DNA of 64,000 bases from an uncultured Anaerofilum sp. (GTDB lineage: Bacteria; Bacillota; Clostridia; Oscillospirales; Ruminococcaceae): NCBI GenBank assembly GCA_944385935.1, contig CALWZC010000003.1, positions 1-64,000 on the forward strand, given 5' to 3'. The notes beneath the pieces are model-generated. The model made no database searches, was not told the DNA's origin, and was given only the letters and a program-made list of their open reading frames with translations. How positions within the stretch are numbered: the first letter of the stretch is position 1; each line of letters opens with the position of its first letter. Below, in pieces: positions 1 to 9,180 of this stretch. Position numbers and translations under genes: made by a program.

Positions 1-204
1 CCAGCCCTCCGGCTGTATCGGTTGAGCAAAAGTCAGCGTGGGATTGATGTGGTATCTTTATCTAAGTGAACCCCCCCTCTGTCTCTAAGATATCACCCGA
101 CAGAGCTAGTCAAAAGTAGTCTGTCTATTTAGGATGAATCAAAGCTTTTTATAGGTAATCACCAAATTATATTTCAGGAATAGTCCCTATACTTTTAATT
201 CAGA

Positions 205-669
205 TTAGCACCAAATATTTTTGCCAATCTTAATATATTCATGTAAATTTTCGTCCATAGATTTACCATTATCAGATGGCATATAACCTATGAGACCGCT
301 AATTTCTTTAGGATATTCAAACTCTGCATAAACATCCTCTATTACATCATATATTTCACTATTGGTATGGATGTAAGCATCATAAATAATTGCAAACATC
401 CACTTAGAATTTATCATTTCTAAATCTTTTTCTGCTTCTTTAAAGGCTAAATTAAATAAGAGTCCTTCTACTTCATCTTCTTCTGCGATAGATAACTCTA
501 GTACACTATCAAATTGCTCCATATCTTCTGATAAAACCCAAATTGCATATGATATTATATCTCTATTTGAAATTATTGATTTTTTAAGTCCGACTTTTAA
601 TTCACCCCATTTCCAATTTGGAATAACATCACATATCCTATCAAAATTTACTTTCCTCTTTAACATCAT
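205..669 (-). CDS. DUF2247-like protein, probable orphan immunity protein
   Basis: A 154-residue acidic soluble protein. The early NWKWGELKVGL stretch (residues 18-28) and the late segment around YAEFEYP...GLIGYMP (residues 114-131) match what I remember of the DUF2247 family, which often occurs in immunity-gene strings behind Rhs/WapA toxins. Two tandem ATGs (669, 666) follow a GGGGGAT ribosome site. It is AT-rich and sits next to an Rhs core relic on the same strand, which supports the immunity reading. No catalytic motif is visible. The family match is from memory; the immunity role is inferred from context. Confidence 0.55.
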   Translation of the reverse strand: MMLKRKVNFDRICDVIPNWKWGELKVGLKKSIISNRDIISYAIWVLSEDMEQFDSVLELSIAEEDEVEGLLFNLAFKEAEKDLEMINSKWMFAIIYDAYIHTNSEIYDVIEDVYAEFEYPKEISGLIGYMPSDNGKSMDENLHEYIKIGKNIWC

Positions 670-904
670 TAATATCCCCCTTTGGGAACTACTTGATTTG
701 AGAAACCTGTATATATTCCACCTTTAATATATCTTTGATGAGTTAATTACCCTACCCTACACCATTTACTATATACTTAAATATTCCAGCTATTCCATCA
801 ATTTCACCTTTTCTCTGTAGCAATATGTACGATTACTCATCTTATGCTGTAAAAATGTTCTATCATTGTCGAGTTGACCTTCTAACAAATAACCTGCTGC
901 TCTA

Positions 905-1060
905 TAGCAGGGGGCATCTTTTTTGGTATACATCTTCTTGCAGAAATCCTACCAACATGGTTGTAATAAAATACTGCTCTGTCATCTGGTCATACTGCCG
1001 GTCCGTATACAATATCCAGTTCTTTATTCCCTGTTGCGTGAAATCTATCATACACATCAT
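905..1060 (-). pseudogene. Rhs repeat-associated core relic
   Basis: Read on the minus strand this stretch gives YTDRQYDQMTEQYF followed shortly by VGFLQEDVY. These are the recognisable steps of the Rhs core signature (YTGRQYD...GRFLQEDVY), here with stops and frame changes around them. No open frame continues into a toxin domain. It is the clearest sign that the surrounding small genes belong to a polymorphic-toxin locus. The rest of 670-1150 shows nothing else I can name. Confidence 0.7.
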
Positions 1061-1150
1061 ACTGATTAACTATTCTGGATGGCGAGAAGCTCCCTAGCCT
1101 TTATCGTTGATTAACCTAACCAAAATCAAAAAATATTTAAGATTATAAAA

Positions 1151-1567
1151 TCAATTATGTATCTCATAAATACAAGAATCAATATAACGTTCAAGTTCGA
1201 TTTGAAACAATAAATCTTCTTTCATTTGATTTAATGTACATCTTTTTCTTTTGAAATTAATATCATATCCTTCAACTACAAAAATTTCCAAATTCGACAA
1301 CGTTGATATTTCAATTAATTTTCTTAAGCAATCAATTGTAATTTTTAAATTATTCCTACAACATTTAGAAAAGTACTCTTTATCTTTAAGTTGTTCATGG
1401 CTAAATTTATCATATGGAAACAATAAATCACTACTGTTATATTTCTGGTTTACAGAAGTTATGGCAAATTTTACCTCTCCAAAGGAATTTTGCTCAAAAC
1501 ACATTTTTATAATATCATTGTAAAATGTTATCTCTTCGTCAAACCAAAAATATACATCTTTATACAA
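1151..1567 (-). CDS. hypothetical protein, possible immunity gene, start disrupted or TTG
   Basis: A 138-residue soluble protein with no family I recognise. The only in-frame start is TTG at 1567. A good ribosome site (GGAGAAAAT) instead leads to an ATG at 1578 that runs into a stop after five codons. Removing one T from the TTTT run just before the TTG would join that ATG to this frame (MSYLYKDVYF...). The gene is therefore either started inefficiently at TTG or carries a one-base insertion near its start. Size, AT richness and its place among Rhs relics suggest an immunity protein; nothing in the sequence proves it. Confidence 0.45.
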   Translation of the reverse strand: MYKDVYFWFDEEITFYNDIIKMCFEQNSFGEVKFAITSVNQKYNSSDLLFPYDKFSHEQLKDKEYFSKCCRNNLKITIDCLRKLIEISTLSNLEIFVVEGYDINFKRKRCTLNQMKEDLLFQIELERYIDSCIYEIHN

Positions 1568-1658
1568 AATAACTCATATTTTCTCCTAGTTAATTTGGTA
1601 AATTATTATGTCCTCTAGTGGAATTGGACACACAAATTCATCGTCTCGAAAGTGCTTA

Positions 1659-1790
1659 TCATTGGCCATTTAGTTTTTCAACTAGCTCCCCATAATGGTA
1701 TAGAAAGTTGATTATCTTGCCATTTTCTTTGGTTTGGGCCCTCAGCTTTTCCGGGTTATAGCGGCTTTCCAGTTTATCCCTATTTTCCAT
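1659..1790 (-). pseudogene. 43-codon relic ORF, unrecognised
   Basis: A short frame beginning MENRDKLESRYNPEKLRA and ending KLNGQ, without a ribosome site. A second frame directly behind it (ANDKHFRDDEFVCPIPLEDI, ending at a stop near 1586) reads like a continuation after a frameshift. Together they look like a gene fragment left by rearrangement. I cannot name the family. Confidence 0.3.
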
Positions 1791-1843
1791 AAAAATAGCT
1801 GTTTGTTGGTTAAAGGCATTATAACAATAAATATACTGTTATA

Positions 1844-2302
1844 TCACTCTGAATATTGCTCTAAAACTTTTAAATATACTTTATCATCTTCATGTTCAGC
1901 AAAGTATTTTAAATTATCCAAAATATACCTTTGAGTATCTTCATTTACTTTTTTTAATTCATCTAAAAAGATAGTTGTGAATTGTTTGTGCCAATGAAAA
2001 AAAATTATAAAAATATCTCCTATACTCCTTTCGGCATCTTCTTGTTTTAAAACCATAATATTTTTGATAATTTCTTTTGCTGCTTCCCTAGGGCTTCTTT
2101 GAACTATTGCATTTAAAACTTCTGTCACAAATTCATTTTGTGCATATGTGATAGGTTCATCATAATATAATCTTAGGATATTTCTTATATCTTCAATACC
2201 AGCAGTTTCATGTATACTGCTACAAAATTCATTCATTATGTACACTCCATTTGAAAATTTCTTTGCATTATAAGCATCATTATAATTTACTTGTTTATTC
2301 AT
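1844..2302 (-). CDS. hypothetical helical protein, possible immunity protein
   Basis: About 152 residues, mostly charged helices and no membrane segment. The centre (residues ~35-125) reads as helical repeats: RNILRLYYDEPITYAQNEFV, then REAAKEIIKNI, then DEDT-like turns, as in small HEAT-like immunity proteins. Of two candidate ATGs, the one at 2302 lies nine bases behind AAGGAG and is preferred over 2308. Rhs YD-repeat relics lie just upstream on the same strand. Immunity function is inferred from location only. Confidence 0.5.
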   Translation of the reverse strand: MNKQVNYNDAYNAKKFSNGVYIMNEFCSSIHETAGIEDIRNILRLYYDEPITYAQNEFVTEVLNAIVQRSPREAAKEIIKNIMVLKQEDAERSIGDIFIIFFHWHKQFTTIFLDELKKVNEDTQRYILDNLKYFAEHEDDKVYLKVLEQYSE

Positions 2303-2450
2303 ATACATACACTCCTTAATAAATTAACAAAATATATCTTACATATTTTTACACGTTGTTTTCTCTTTGTGCTGATTTTGAGAGATAATGTTATCCTTAT
2401 AGTCTTTTATAGAAAACAGTTTCATTTTCAATTATTTTTATAGAAAGTCT

Positions 2451-2512
2451 TACCCTCCGTTTTTGTTGCTTACAGCAAGTTTCTCTTTTAATCATACTAG
2501 TAAGTTGTACTT
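2451..2512 (-). pseudogene. Rhs YD-repeat relic, copy 1 (degenerate)
   Basis: On the minus strand the frame reads TTY*YD*KRNLL*ATKTEG, an Rhs YD repeat with three stops. At nucleotide level it lines up with the better preserved copy at 3344-3420 (shared GAAACTTGCTG, AGCAACA). Two such copies flank the broken gene at 2596-3166. Confidence 0.6.
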
Positions 2513-2595
2513 AAATGTAGAAACTAATAGATAAGAATACTTTCATTTCTTTGACATTAACATATCCCATATGAAAGTCAAAGAAATTTTACTAA

Positions 2596-3166
2596 TCATT
2601 CATTGGCGAACTCAATTTGTATTATTCTATTTCTATCATCAAATTGAACAAATTTATCCATTTTTACTGTAAATATCCAAGTTTCAAATGCCACTAAAGT
2701 AATATCATCTTTATAATCTAATACACTTTTAAAGTTCGTTTCTATTATAGGTAATTTTTCTTCATCCCAAATAATATAAACTGATTTATTAGTCCATTGG
2801 CTAGCTAGTTTTTGAATTGATTGAAGTTCTTTTTTCCTATTACCTTTTAGTAGCTTAGTTAACTTAATATTAAATTTTTTAATATCTCTTGCTGTTCCTC
2901 TATAGAAAACACCTTTTTATTGCTTCCCAGTGCATTTAAACATTTCCCATTCTTTCTTGATAATATAATTGCGATTTTTATTTTTCATATTTTTCATTTA
3001 CTATTTGACTCATATTTCTCTGCACTTGTAATTCCATAAATCAATTATTGGTATATCTAGGAGGATTTTGAGAAAACTTTTTTCCTCCCCATTCAACCAG
3101 TAATTCTGATAAATTTATTTTACTTAATTCATTTTTGGGTAACAAAATATCAAGTATATAATCCAT
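2596..3166 (-). pseudogene. decayed small gene with stops and a frame change
   Basis: A GGAGT site precedes ATG at 3166. The frame runs 41 codons (MDYILDILLPKNELSKINLS...) to TGA at 3041-3043 and continues to a TAA next to a second ATG at 2997. From 2997 the adjacent frame runs 26 codons to a TAA at 2917-2919, then stays open for 107 codons to 2596 (...KSVYIIWDEEKLPIIETNF...). The pieces read as one protein of about 185 residues with two nonsense positions and one frameshift. I do not recognise the family. It lies between two Rhs YD relics, so a dead immunity gene is the natural guess. Confidence 0.6.
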
Positions 3167-3343
3167 ATTTATACTCCTTGTTTAAGCTTGAAAATACGAT
3201 GGAGTATCACCAATCCTGTCAATTCTATTCTGTTAATACAGGAGTCCAGTTAAATTCACTGCATGGAACATTTTGTGCATTTGTAGGAGAACATGTTCTT
3301 TAAGAGGAAATGATTAAAGACATTATAAGAACAGAAAGTATTG

Positions 3344-3420
3344 CCTTATGTTCCTGTTGCTTGCAGCAAGTTTCCCTGTTGGTCGTACTTGTAGGTTGTG
3401 TATCTCCACCGGCACTTTTC
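3344..3420 (-). pseudogene. Rhs YD-repeat relic, copy 2
   Basis: The minus strand translates to RWRYTTYKYDQQGNLLQATG, a typical YD (tyrosine-aspartate) repeat of Rhs/WapA proteins, open over this short stretch only. It is the tail of a displaced toxin gene. Between 3180 and 3340 I see no further coding signal. Confidence 0.7.
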
Positions 3421-3506
3421 TAGATTAACTACAAGTATACTCTAGTTTTCCTTTTTTATCCAGAATATTATTATCATTTTTCGTTGATTATTGATAAGAA
3501 TAAAGA

Positions 3507-3529
3507 CAAGGTAGCATTCTGCCACCTTG
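3507..3529 (-). terminator. hairpin behind the gene at 3569
   Basis: CAAGGTGGC/GCTACCTTG arms with a five-base loop on the minus strand, followed by a T-rich run. It lies 40 bases past the stop of the small gene at 3569-3904. Confidence 0.6.
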
Positions 3530-3568
3530 CCTTTGGAACATTGACTGGAAAAGCCGAGCGTATTAAAT

Positions 3569-3904
3569 TTATCTTTCTAAGCCATCTACTTCTTCAAAAA
3601 ATTCATCACACAATTTAAAAAACATCTGAACTGCCTCTTCTTCATTATCTGTTATATCTTTAAAAAAATTGCACCAAAAGAAATTTACCTTATCATAATT
3701 TTTATCCACATTTTTCTTAATCCAATCCAATACCCAATGGTAAAAATGTGCATGGAACGTATCATCTATACTATAACCAGCTTTATTTATCCTATTACTT
3801 CCTAAAAAACCAACAACTAAATAATAAATATATTCTATTTTTATTTCCTCAACATACATTAGTGGCCTATTTTGTACAGCCTTAATAAATTCTTTAATAC
3901 TCAT
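3569..3904 (-). CDS. small hypothetical protein, immunity-like N-terminus
   Basis: A 111-residue protein. The start MSIKEFIKAVQNRPLMYV resembles a set of small proteins beginning with a short helix followed by RPxMY, which I associate with immunity genes near Rhs toxins; I cannot give a family number. Rich in aromatic residues and Lys, acidic C-terminus, no membrane segment. ATG at 3904 follows AGGAG with good spacing, and a terminator hairpin follows the stop, so it is probably a single-gene unit. Confidence 0.5.
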   Translation of the reverse strand: MSIKEFIKAVQNRPLMYVEEIKIEYIYYLVVGFLGSNRINKAGYSIDDTFHAHFYHWVLDWIKKNVDKNYDKVNFFWCNFFKDITDNEEEAVQMFFKLCDEFFEEVDGLER

Positions 3905-4626
3905 TCTTTGTTTCTCCTAATAGTTTAGTATTTCATTAAATTATACTTTAGTCGCTCCTAACAGAATTTTTCTAAACAGATTTGATGACAAGATTTAACA
4001 CAAACTTTTTATATTCTTTTTGTTATTCAGATTCTTTATCACTCGCACAAATAGTACAACCACCCATTAGAAAATTATACAAATCGATAAAAATATTATA
4101 GAAGCTCTATCAATATAAATGTTAGCATTGGGAAAGTACACAAGGTTGACACTTTGAATAGTTTTTCCTGTAAAATAATATTGAGGGATAAAAGAAGGAT
4201 ATACAAGCAACATATTGTCCGGAAAAGTTTTAGTAACCTTAAATTTTGCTTCTGTAACAGTGTTATGATGAGGGCATCCCTATTTGCTCTGCTAAGTTTG
4301 ATTTTGTGCCATGACGAAAGATGTTGGCTTTAAAATATTTACCTCCAGCCCCGGCTGTTTGTTCTATTTTTATAGGACAACTAGTTCTTTTCGCTCTAGA
4401 GTCAGATTTTCTGCCACTTTACAGGAATCACTGGTGTTATACTTTTTACACAATCATGAAATGTACAAGTATTCAAATTGTATTATTCGATTATCTCTCA
4501 TCATAGTTTTCCATTATTGTAAAGAGTTGCACTATCCCCTGTTCAAACTTATCACTATTTTATTGCTACCGCTATTTTTTTCTTTTTGTTTAACATTTCT
4601 TTGAATTTCTCCATATACCGCTATTC
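3905..4626. other. gene-poor AT-rich stretch with a possible relic
   Basis: No convincing gene. The minus strand around 4270-4400 gives a short readable piece (TSCPIKIEQTAGAGGKYFKA...) that may be debris of a toxin or carrier gene. Plus-strand frames here have no ribosome site or sensible composition. Confidence 0.3.
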
Positions 4627-5061
4627 TTAATCGACCATATATAACATTTCTCTACCTAATGCATTGTCTTTTACTCTCCATCGAACTGACCGAGCGGCAA
4701 TCCATGTGCTTTCATCTTTTTCTTTTTCGTGAAATTCAAAATCTCTCTCATTCCAGAAAAATATACCATCTTTAAAATATAATTGAGTAGCAATAATATC
4801 AACCCCCTCATTTTCTTTCACTGGTTTTATATTTATCTGTATGACATGTTTGAATTCTATCTCAATGACTGCTGGGTCTCTTGCTTGTCTTTGAAAGAGT
4901 AATCTAGCTACAGGCAAACTGGTAACAGCCATAGCATAATTTTTATCTACAAAGCCACCTGTTGAAAAACATAATTCTTTTAAACAACAGTCATGAAAAT
5001 TTCCAAATAGTATATTTAAATTATCTACATCCATTTGTGTTTTAACAGAATTCCACTCCAA
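4627..5061 (-). CDS. conserved hypothetical protein (FHDCCLKEL motif)
   Basis: 144 residues, soluble, mixed alpha/beta. The pattern ILFGNFHDCCLKEL (residues ~18-31), then LLFQRQ, then a beta-rich middle (EIEFKHVIQINI) recalls an uncharacterised family I have seen near immunity and Rhs genes in Firmicutes, with no known function. The start appears to be TTG at 5061, about ten bases behind AGGAT. No partner gene is adjacent. Between it and 5359 only a 26-codon ORF (ATG at 5233) is visible, followed in frame by another open piece, probably debris. Confidence 0.5.
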   Translation of the reverse strand: MEWNSVKTQMDVDNLNILFGNFHDCCLKELCFSTGGFVDKNYAMAVTSLPVARLLFQRQARDPAVIEIEFKHVIQINIKPVKENEGVDIIATQLYFKDGIFFWNERDFEFHEKEKDESTWIAARSVRWRVKDNALGREMLYMVD

Positions 5062-5358
5062 TTAATTGCTATCCTGTATAAGTGGGACCATTGCCTTCTT
5101 GTTATCACCCTGTTTCTGTATTCAAGATATCTAAAAGAGAATATGGATTCTAACCTTTGGTAGGATTTACAAGTGTACTAGTATGAGTCTTAGAATGAAA
5201 ACTTAATAACACGAATGCCTCGTCTCTATCCATCAGAATTTTACACTCCTTAACAAATAAATTCACTCTTAATTTAAGCTAATTTTCATACTTAAATTTT
5301 AATATTTCAATTTTAGTAATCTTAGCAATTACATCTTATTGTTATTTTTATTATCTTT

Positions 5359-5895
5359 CTACTCCCTAGTGCCCATACATTGTTTCACTATACACATCAC
5401 TGTACTTTCACATATGTGCTCAACTGTAAGTAATGAAAGAAGAATGTCACTAACCATTTCAAACATATTTTGACTTGAGCCAATCTCTCCCTGTGCAGAA
5501 ATATTATAATAAATTGTTCCACTAGGTAATTTCCCATTTTTCAAAAATTTATTAAAAGAATTCATTATGCCATGTTTATATTCTTCAAAAATTCCCCATG
5601 TAACTGTATCAATTTGTGGTGCAATTGAAGTATTGTATTCATGGCTTCCTTCATTTTCGATACTCATTTTAATTTTTACTTGCTTTTCATTATCAGGTAT
5701 AAACTCTATACCTAATAGGGCATAATTATTGTGGTCACGTGGTATAAATAGTTCCACCACCAATTGTTTTGAGTTAATCCACATTTTCTTTTGTGCTCTA
5801 CTTAAGTATTTCCCTTTCATCTGTTTGGACTCTATAGGGAAATCATCAACCCAAACTTTTACCTTCAATCCATTTTCCAAAATACATTTAACCAT
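5359..5895 (-). CDS. hypothetical protein
   Basis: 178 residues, soluble, beta-rich first two thirds and a helical end that contains three cysteines (CESTVMCIVKQCMG). ATG at 5895 lies behind AGGAAAATAG. I do not recognise a family. It continues the run of single AT-rich minus-strand genes separated by long spacers, the pattern expected of accumulated orphan immunity genes. Confidence 0.45.
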   Translation of the reverse strand: MVKCILENGLKVKVWVDDFPIESKQMKGKYLSRAQKKMWINSKQLVVELFIPRDHNNYALLGIEFIPDNEKQVKIKMSIENEGSHEYNTSIAPQIDTVTWGIFEEYKHGIMNSFNKFLKNGKLPSGTIYYNISAQGEIGSSQNMFEMVSDILLSLLTVEHICESTVMCIVKQCMGTRE

Positions 5896-6170
5896 AAATC
5901 TATTTTCCTATATGCTTTAATTTATACCCAAAGATTTTTTCTGTAATCAATCCAAAAAATAAACATTTTTGATTAGATATGCATGGAATCCAGTTTTCAA
6001 AATCATTCCTTTTAGAATTGTAATCAAGCATTCCATTTTTTGTAAAGGACAACTGAAATTTCATATTTTTTCTATATTTACAATCTCTGACAGATGTATT
6101 TTACAAACAGATTCTTTAGTAAGAATTTTACATTTTAGTTTCCCATAGGACTGTAGTAGGTCAATATTTT

Positions 6171-6452
6171 TTAGTAATGTTCAAAGGTAATTTTTATTTC
6201 TTGATTTGAATTCTTACTCCATTGTACAAAAACATACTCATCTGAAAATTCATCATACACAGTATTATTTCTTCTGGCTAAAATAAATTTTTCTTTTTCA
6301 TGTGGATTAATTAACCACCCACTTAAATCTTCAATATACCACTGTGTTTTATTGTCCCAAAAATCATTTCCCTCGCCAGTGTCCAAGAAAAATTCTTTTC
6401 CTAATTCTATTGCTTTCTGGCATACAAAATCTATATACCAATCTTTTTTCAT
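6171..6452 (-). CDS. small hypothetical protein
   Basis: 93 residues if started at the ATG at 6452, which is well spaced behind GAGGAAAGAAG; an upstream ATG at 6467 lies inside that ribosome site and is unlikely. Tryptophan-rich (FWDNKTQWYIEDLSGWL), acidic. No family recognised. It fits the small immunity-like set. Confidence 0.45.
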   Translation of the reverse strand: MKKDWYIDFVCQKAIELGKEFFLDTGEGNDFWDNKTQWYIEDLSGWLINPHEKEKFILARRNNTVYDEFSDEYVFVQWSKNSNQEIKITFEHY

Positions 6453-6509
6453 AACTTCTTTCCTCATCCTAAAAAAATCTATAATGGAAAATTAAAAAAC
6501 AATAAAAAT

Positions 6510-6528
6510 CCCCCGGCAAAGCCAGAGG
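6510..6528 (-). terminator. terminator behind the 6577-7044 gene
   Basis: On the minus strand CCTCTGGC-TTT-GCCGGGGG (two G-U pairs) followed by ATTTTTATT. It ends the transcript of the genes at 6577-7799. Confidence 0.65.
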
Positions 6529-6576
6529 TATTGCATATGTGGGTAAAGTCCTATGTTACTAGCAACATGCGTCACA

Positions 6577-7044
6577 TCATGTTGGTACAATCCGACCGCT
6601 GTGAAAAGCCTTGTTATATTGTTTTTCCCATGTGGACGGTATATTTTTTTGCATGCCAAAACTTTGTAGCAAAAATTTATCTTTAACATGTGAAAAAACT
6701 ACATAAAACTCTGTATTTTCTATCATGCCATAATATAGTAGACGAATTTTATCTAAACCATCTAAATAGACATAGGCTATCTCATATCCCTGTACAAATT
6801 CGCTATCTCCATGTAAAGCACTATACTTTTGTGCAATCAAATCCATTTCACAGAGGTGTTCAGCTATATAGGCAATATGTGGTTTTAATTCTTCAAACTG
6901 TTGCTCTTTTCCATTTAAGTCTACAAAAACTTTATCATACCATTTATCTCCAGAATAGATTAAAACTTCTGCATCTTCTGTGATTTTCAATTCAGCACTA
7001 TTTGTAATCAATTTTTCCGTATCTGTATAACGCTTTTGTAACAA
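6577..7044 (-). CDS. hypothetical protein, TTG start
   Basis: 155 residues from the TTG at 7044, chosen because GGAGG lies seven bases upstream and because this places the start 26 bases after the stop of the DUF434-type gene. A longer reading would overlap that gene. Soluble, with a repeated acidic/aromatic pattern (DKWYDKVFVDLNGKEQQFEEL; EIAYVYLDGLDKIRLLYYG). Family unknown. It forms a two-gene transcript with the upstream gene and ends at the hairpin at 6510. Confidence 0.55.
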   Translation of the reverse strand: MLQKRYTDTEKLITNSAELKITEDAEVLIYSGDKWYDKVFVDLNGKEQQFEELKPHIAYIAEHLCEMDLIAQKYSALHGDSEFVQGYEIAYVYLDGLDKIRLLYYGMIENTEFYVVFSHVKDKFLLQSFGMQKNIPSTWEKQYNKAFHSGRIVPT

Positions 7045-7070
7045 ATTTTTTCCTCCAATCTTTTTAGGGA

Positions 7071-7799
7071 TTATAGCTTGTATTTCATTAAAGGAGTAAA
7101 ATCCACACACAAGCAATTCTCAATAAGTGTGTTTGTAATAGTTGCATTTAAATTTATCCAGCTTGTACATTCGTCAAGAATAATAGCATCGCTAGTAATG
7201 ACATTATCAAGTTGCTTCAATACATAATCCACATTCGTAATCAATTCTACCTCTACTTCAAAAGAGAAATTAGACAACACTTGTAGTATACATTGCTTCA
7301 ATCTTCCAGAATTTGAAACAGGAGAATCCAAGTAAAAATTCACTTTTTTTACTTTACTTTTTTCCAAAGCCTCTCCTATCAGAAGGATTGCTTTTTCTGT
7401 TTTATCAATTAGCCTATATGTTCCTCTAAGAGAAGCCAAATCTCGGATGGTACCATCCATGCTTTTGAGCAACAAAGAATTAGATAAAGCAACTTCTAAG
7501 GTAATTATAGTATTGTATCCATCAATATGCACTACACTTCCTTGAGGAATATTGACGATTTCTTTCATTTTCCTCAGTTTAATATTTTCTTCTGATGAAA
7601 CTCCTCTTACAAGAGCTAATCTTTGCCGTTCAGAAAGTAAATAGTGGTTTCCTACGAAGGTGGAGGCACCTTTTATCTTGTACCCTTGATTGAGTAGATA
7701 TTGTAAATCCCGACCCGCTTTCAATAACTTATTAACGGATATTTCGCTAAATTCTATTTTATCATTGGGGTAAAATCCTCTTTTCACAACTTCGCTCAT
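7071..7799 (-). CDS. DUF434/DUF5616 domain protein
   Basis: 242 residues. The first part (residues ~25-70: LLKAGRDLQYLLNQGYKIKG, then VGNHYLLSERQRLALVRG) is the DUF434 pattern. The rest carries the DUF5616-type features: IDGYNTIITLEVAL, DGTIRDLASLRG, YLDSPVSNSGRL and a late TSDAIILDE. These acidic motifs give it a nuclease- or PIN-like look, but the biochemical role is unknown. ATG at 7799 follows GGAG at moderate distance. First gene of a two-gene unit. Confidence 0.75.
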   Translation of the reverse strand: MSEVVKRGFYPNDKIEFSEISVNKLLKAGRDLQYLLNQGYKIKGASTFVGNHYLLSERQRLALVRGVSSEENIKLRKMKEIVNIPQGSVVHIDGYNTIITLEVALSNSLLLKSMDGTIRDLASLRGTYRLIDKTEKAILLIGEALEKSKVKKVNFYLDSPVSNSGRLKQCILQVLSNFSFEVEVELITNVDYVLKQLDNVITSDAIILDECTSWINLNATITNTLIENCLCVDFTPLMKYKL

Positions 7800-7857
7800 A
7801 TTCCTTCAACTCCAAATTTTTTATTTTATAGCTATTAGTATAATTAAAAAATAAAAA

Positions 7858-7893
7858 TTAGGCAACACAGCAATGTATTGCCGTGTTGCCTAA
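7858..7893 (-). terminator. strong intrinsic terminator of the nucleoside operon
   Basis: TTAGGCAACAC pairs with GTGTTGCCTAA, extended inward by GCAAT/ATTGC across one mismatch. On the minus strand a long T-rich tract follows. It lies 12 bases past the stop of the lipoprotein gene at 7905. Confidence 0.85.
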
Positions 7894-7904
7894 AAAGAAA
7901 ATAA

Positions 7905-9032
7905 TTACATAGTAACAACAGTTACTTTACAATTTTCAGTTCCCAACTGGTCTGCGGAAGAAGCAGCTTCATAATTCTTAACCTTCACTTCACCAGAAGC
8001 CAACTTTTGATACATAGCATCATAAGCAGCAGTATCAAACTTAGTAAACTTTGCATGAGTCATTTCCAAGGAAACAGCATTCTTATCTGCACCTAGAATC
8101 AAATTCTGACCGCCGGGGAAAGAACCTGCGTAGTACTGGTCCAAAACATCTTCAACCGCTGCTGCCAGACCCTTCATAGCACTGGTTACAACAGTGGTGC
8201 TCTCTCCGCTTTGGTCAATATCAACACCAATAGACAAACCGTTGCTTGCCTCTGCTGCACTGAACACACTGTTTCCAACGCTACCGCCGCAACCAAAAAC
8301 AATCTCTGTGCCAGCATTGTACCAACCAGCTGCCATGGCCTGTGCTTCAGGAGTAGCAGAGAAACCATCTGTATTGGTGTACATCATTTCAACGGTAATG
8401 CCCAGCTCTTTTGCTGCATCATTTGCGCCCTGTACATAGCCATAACCAAAGTTTACAACAGCGGGAACAGCCTGTCCACCCAAGAAGCCCAACTTGGTAT
8501 GTCCATCCATAACAGCAGCATAGCCTGCCAAATAACCTGCCTGCTCCTCAGAGAACTTAATACCAACGGTATTTTCAGCAGTTTTGTAGGTGGGCTCTTT
8601 TGCGCCATCATTGGGGTTACCGTCAATCAAAATGAATTTTACATCTGGATGTTGCTCCTGAACAGTGTAAATAGGAACCTCAAACAGGAAACCGGGGGTA
8701 ACAATTACCTTTGCTCCATCTTTAATTGCCTGCTCAATGGAAGTGATATAGTCATCTGTGGTAGCAGCAGCAGGCTTGTAATATTGGCTGGTCTTTCCAT
8801 TTTCTTCACAATAAGCCTGAATGCCCTCCCAAGTACCTTGGTTGAAGGACTTATCATCAATATCGCCCTTATCTGTAATCATTGCAATCTCTGCACCGCC
8901 GCCAGTGGAAGTGCTTTGAGATGTAGAATTGTCCTGAGAAGATGTTCCAGAAGAACTGGTGGTTGTGCCGCCACAGGCAGCGAGAGAAACAGCCATAATT
9001 GCTGCTAGCGCGATAGCAAGTGCCTTTTTCAT
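7905..9032 (-). CDS. BMP-family nucleoside-binding lipoprotein (PnrA/TmpC-like)
   Basis: 375 residues. Signal peptide with lipobox AVSLAACGG (Cys ~20), then a Ser/Thr-rich linker, then the BMP fold starting ITDKGDIDDKSFNQGTWEG. That segment is typical of basic membrane protein/PnrA receptors that bind purine nucleosides for ABC import. GFLGGQAVPAV and the late VTSAMKGLAAAV pieces agree. It is the last gene after deoD and cdd, which supports a nucleoside ligand. The usual ABC ATPase and permeases (NupA/B/C type) are not next to it, so the transporter must be encoded elsewhere. AGGAG precedes the ATG. Confidence 0.9.
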   Translation of the reverse strand: MKKALAIALAAIMAVSLAACGGTTTSSSGTSSQDNSTSQSTSTGGGAEIAMITDKGDIDDKSFNQGTWEGIQAYCEENGKTSQYYKPAAATTDDYITSIEQAIKDGAKVIVTPGFLFEVPIYTVQEQHPDVKFILIDGNPNDGAKEPTYKTAENTVGIKFSEEQAGYLAGYAAVMDGHTKLGFLGGQAVPAVVNFGYGYVQGANDAAKELGITVEMMYTNTDGFSATPEAQAMAAGWYNAGTEIVFGCGGSVGNSVFSAAEASNGLSIGVDIDQSGESTTVVTSAMKGLAAAVEDVLDQYYAGSFPGGQNLILGADKNAVSLEMTHAKFTKFDTAAYDAMYQKLASGEVKVKNYEAASSADQLGTENCKVTVVTM

Positions 9033-9180
9033 CGTGCATTCTCCTTTTTCATATTGTTTTTTAAAATCCTGCTAAAAATAATGGGTTGAGATAGAGTCCA
9101 AAAATTTAAAACAGCATTTTCCAGAAAGTAATTATACACTTCAACAACATTTTTTTCAACACTTCTTGTAAAAATAAGAA

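Noticed and set aside
1..7100. An intact Rhs or WapA toxin gene
   Set aside because: Only short relics of the core and YD repeats are readable; no long frame on either strand.
8211..9008. 265-codon plus-strand ORF opposite the BMP lipoprotein gene
   Set aside because: Antisense shadow of a well conserved gene; no ribosome site and no recognisable motif.
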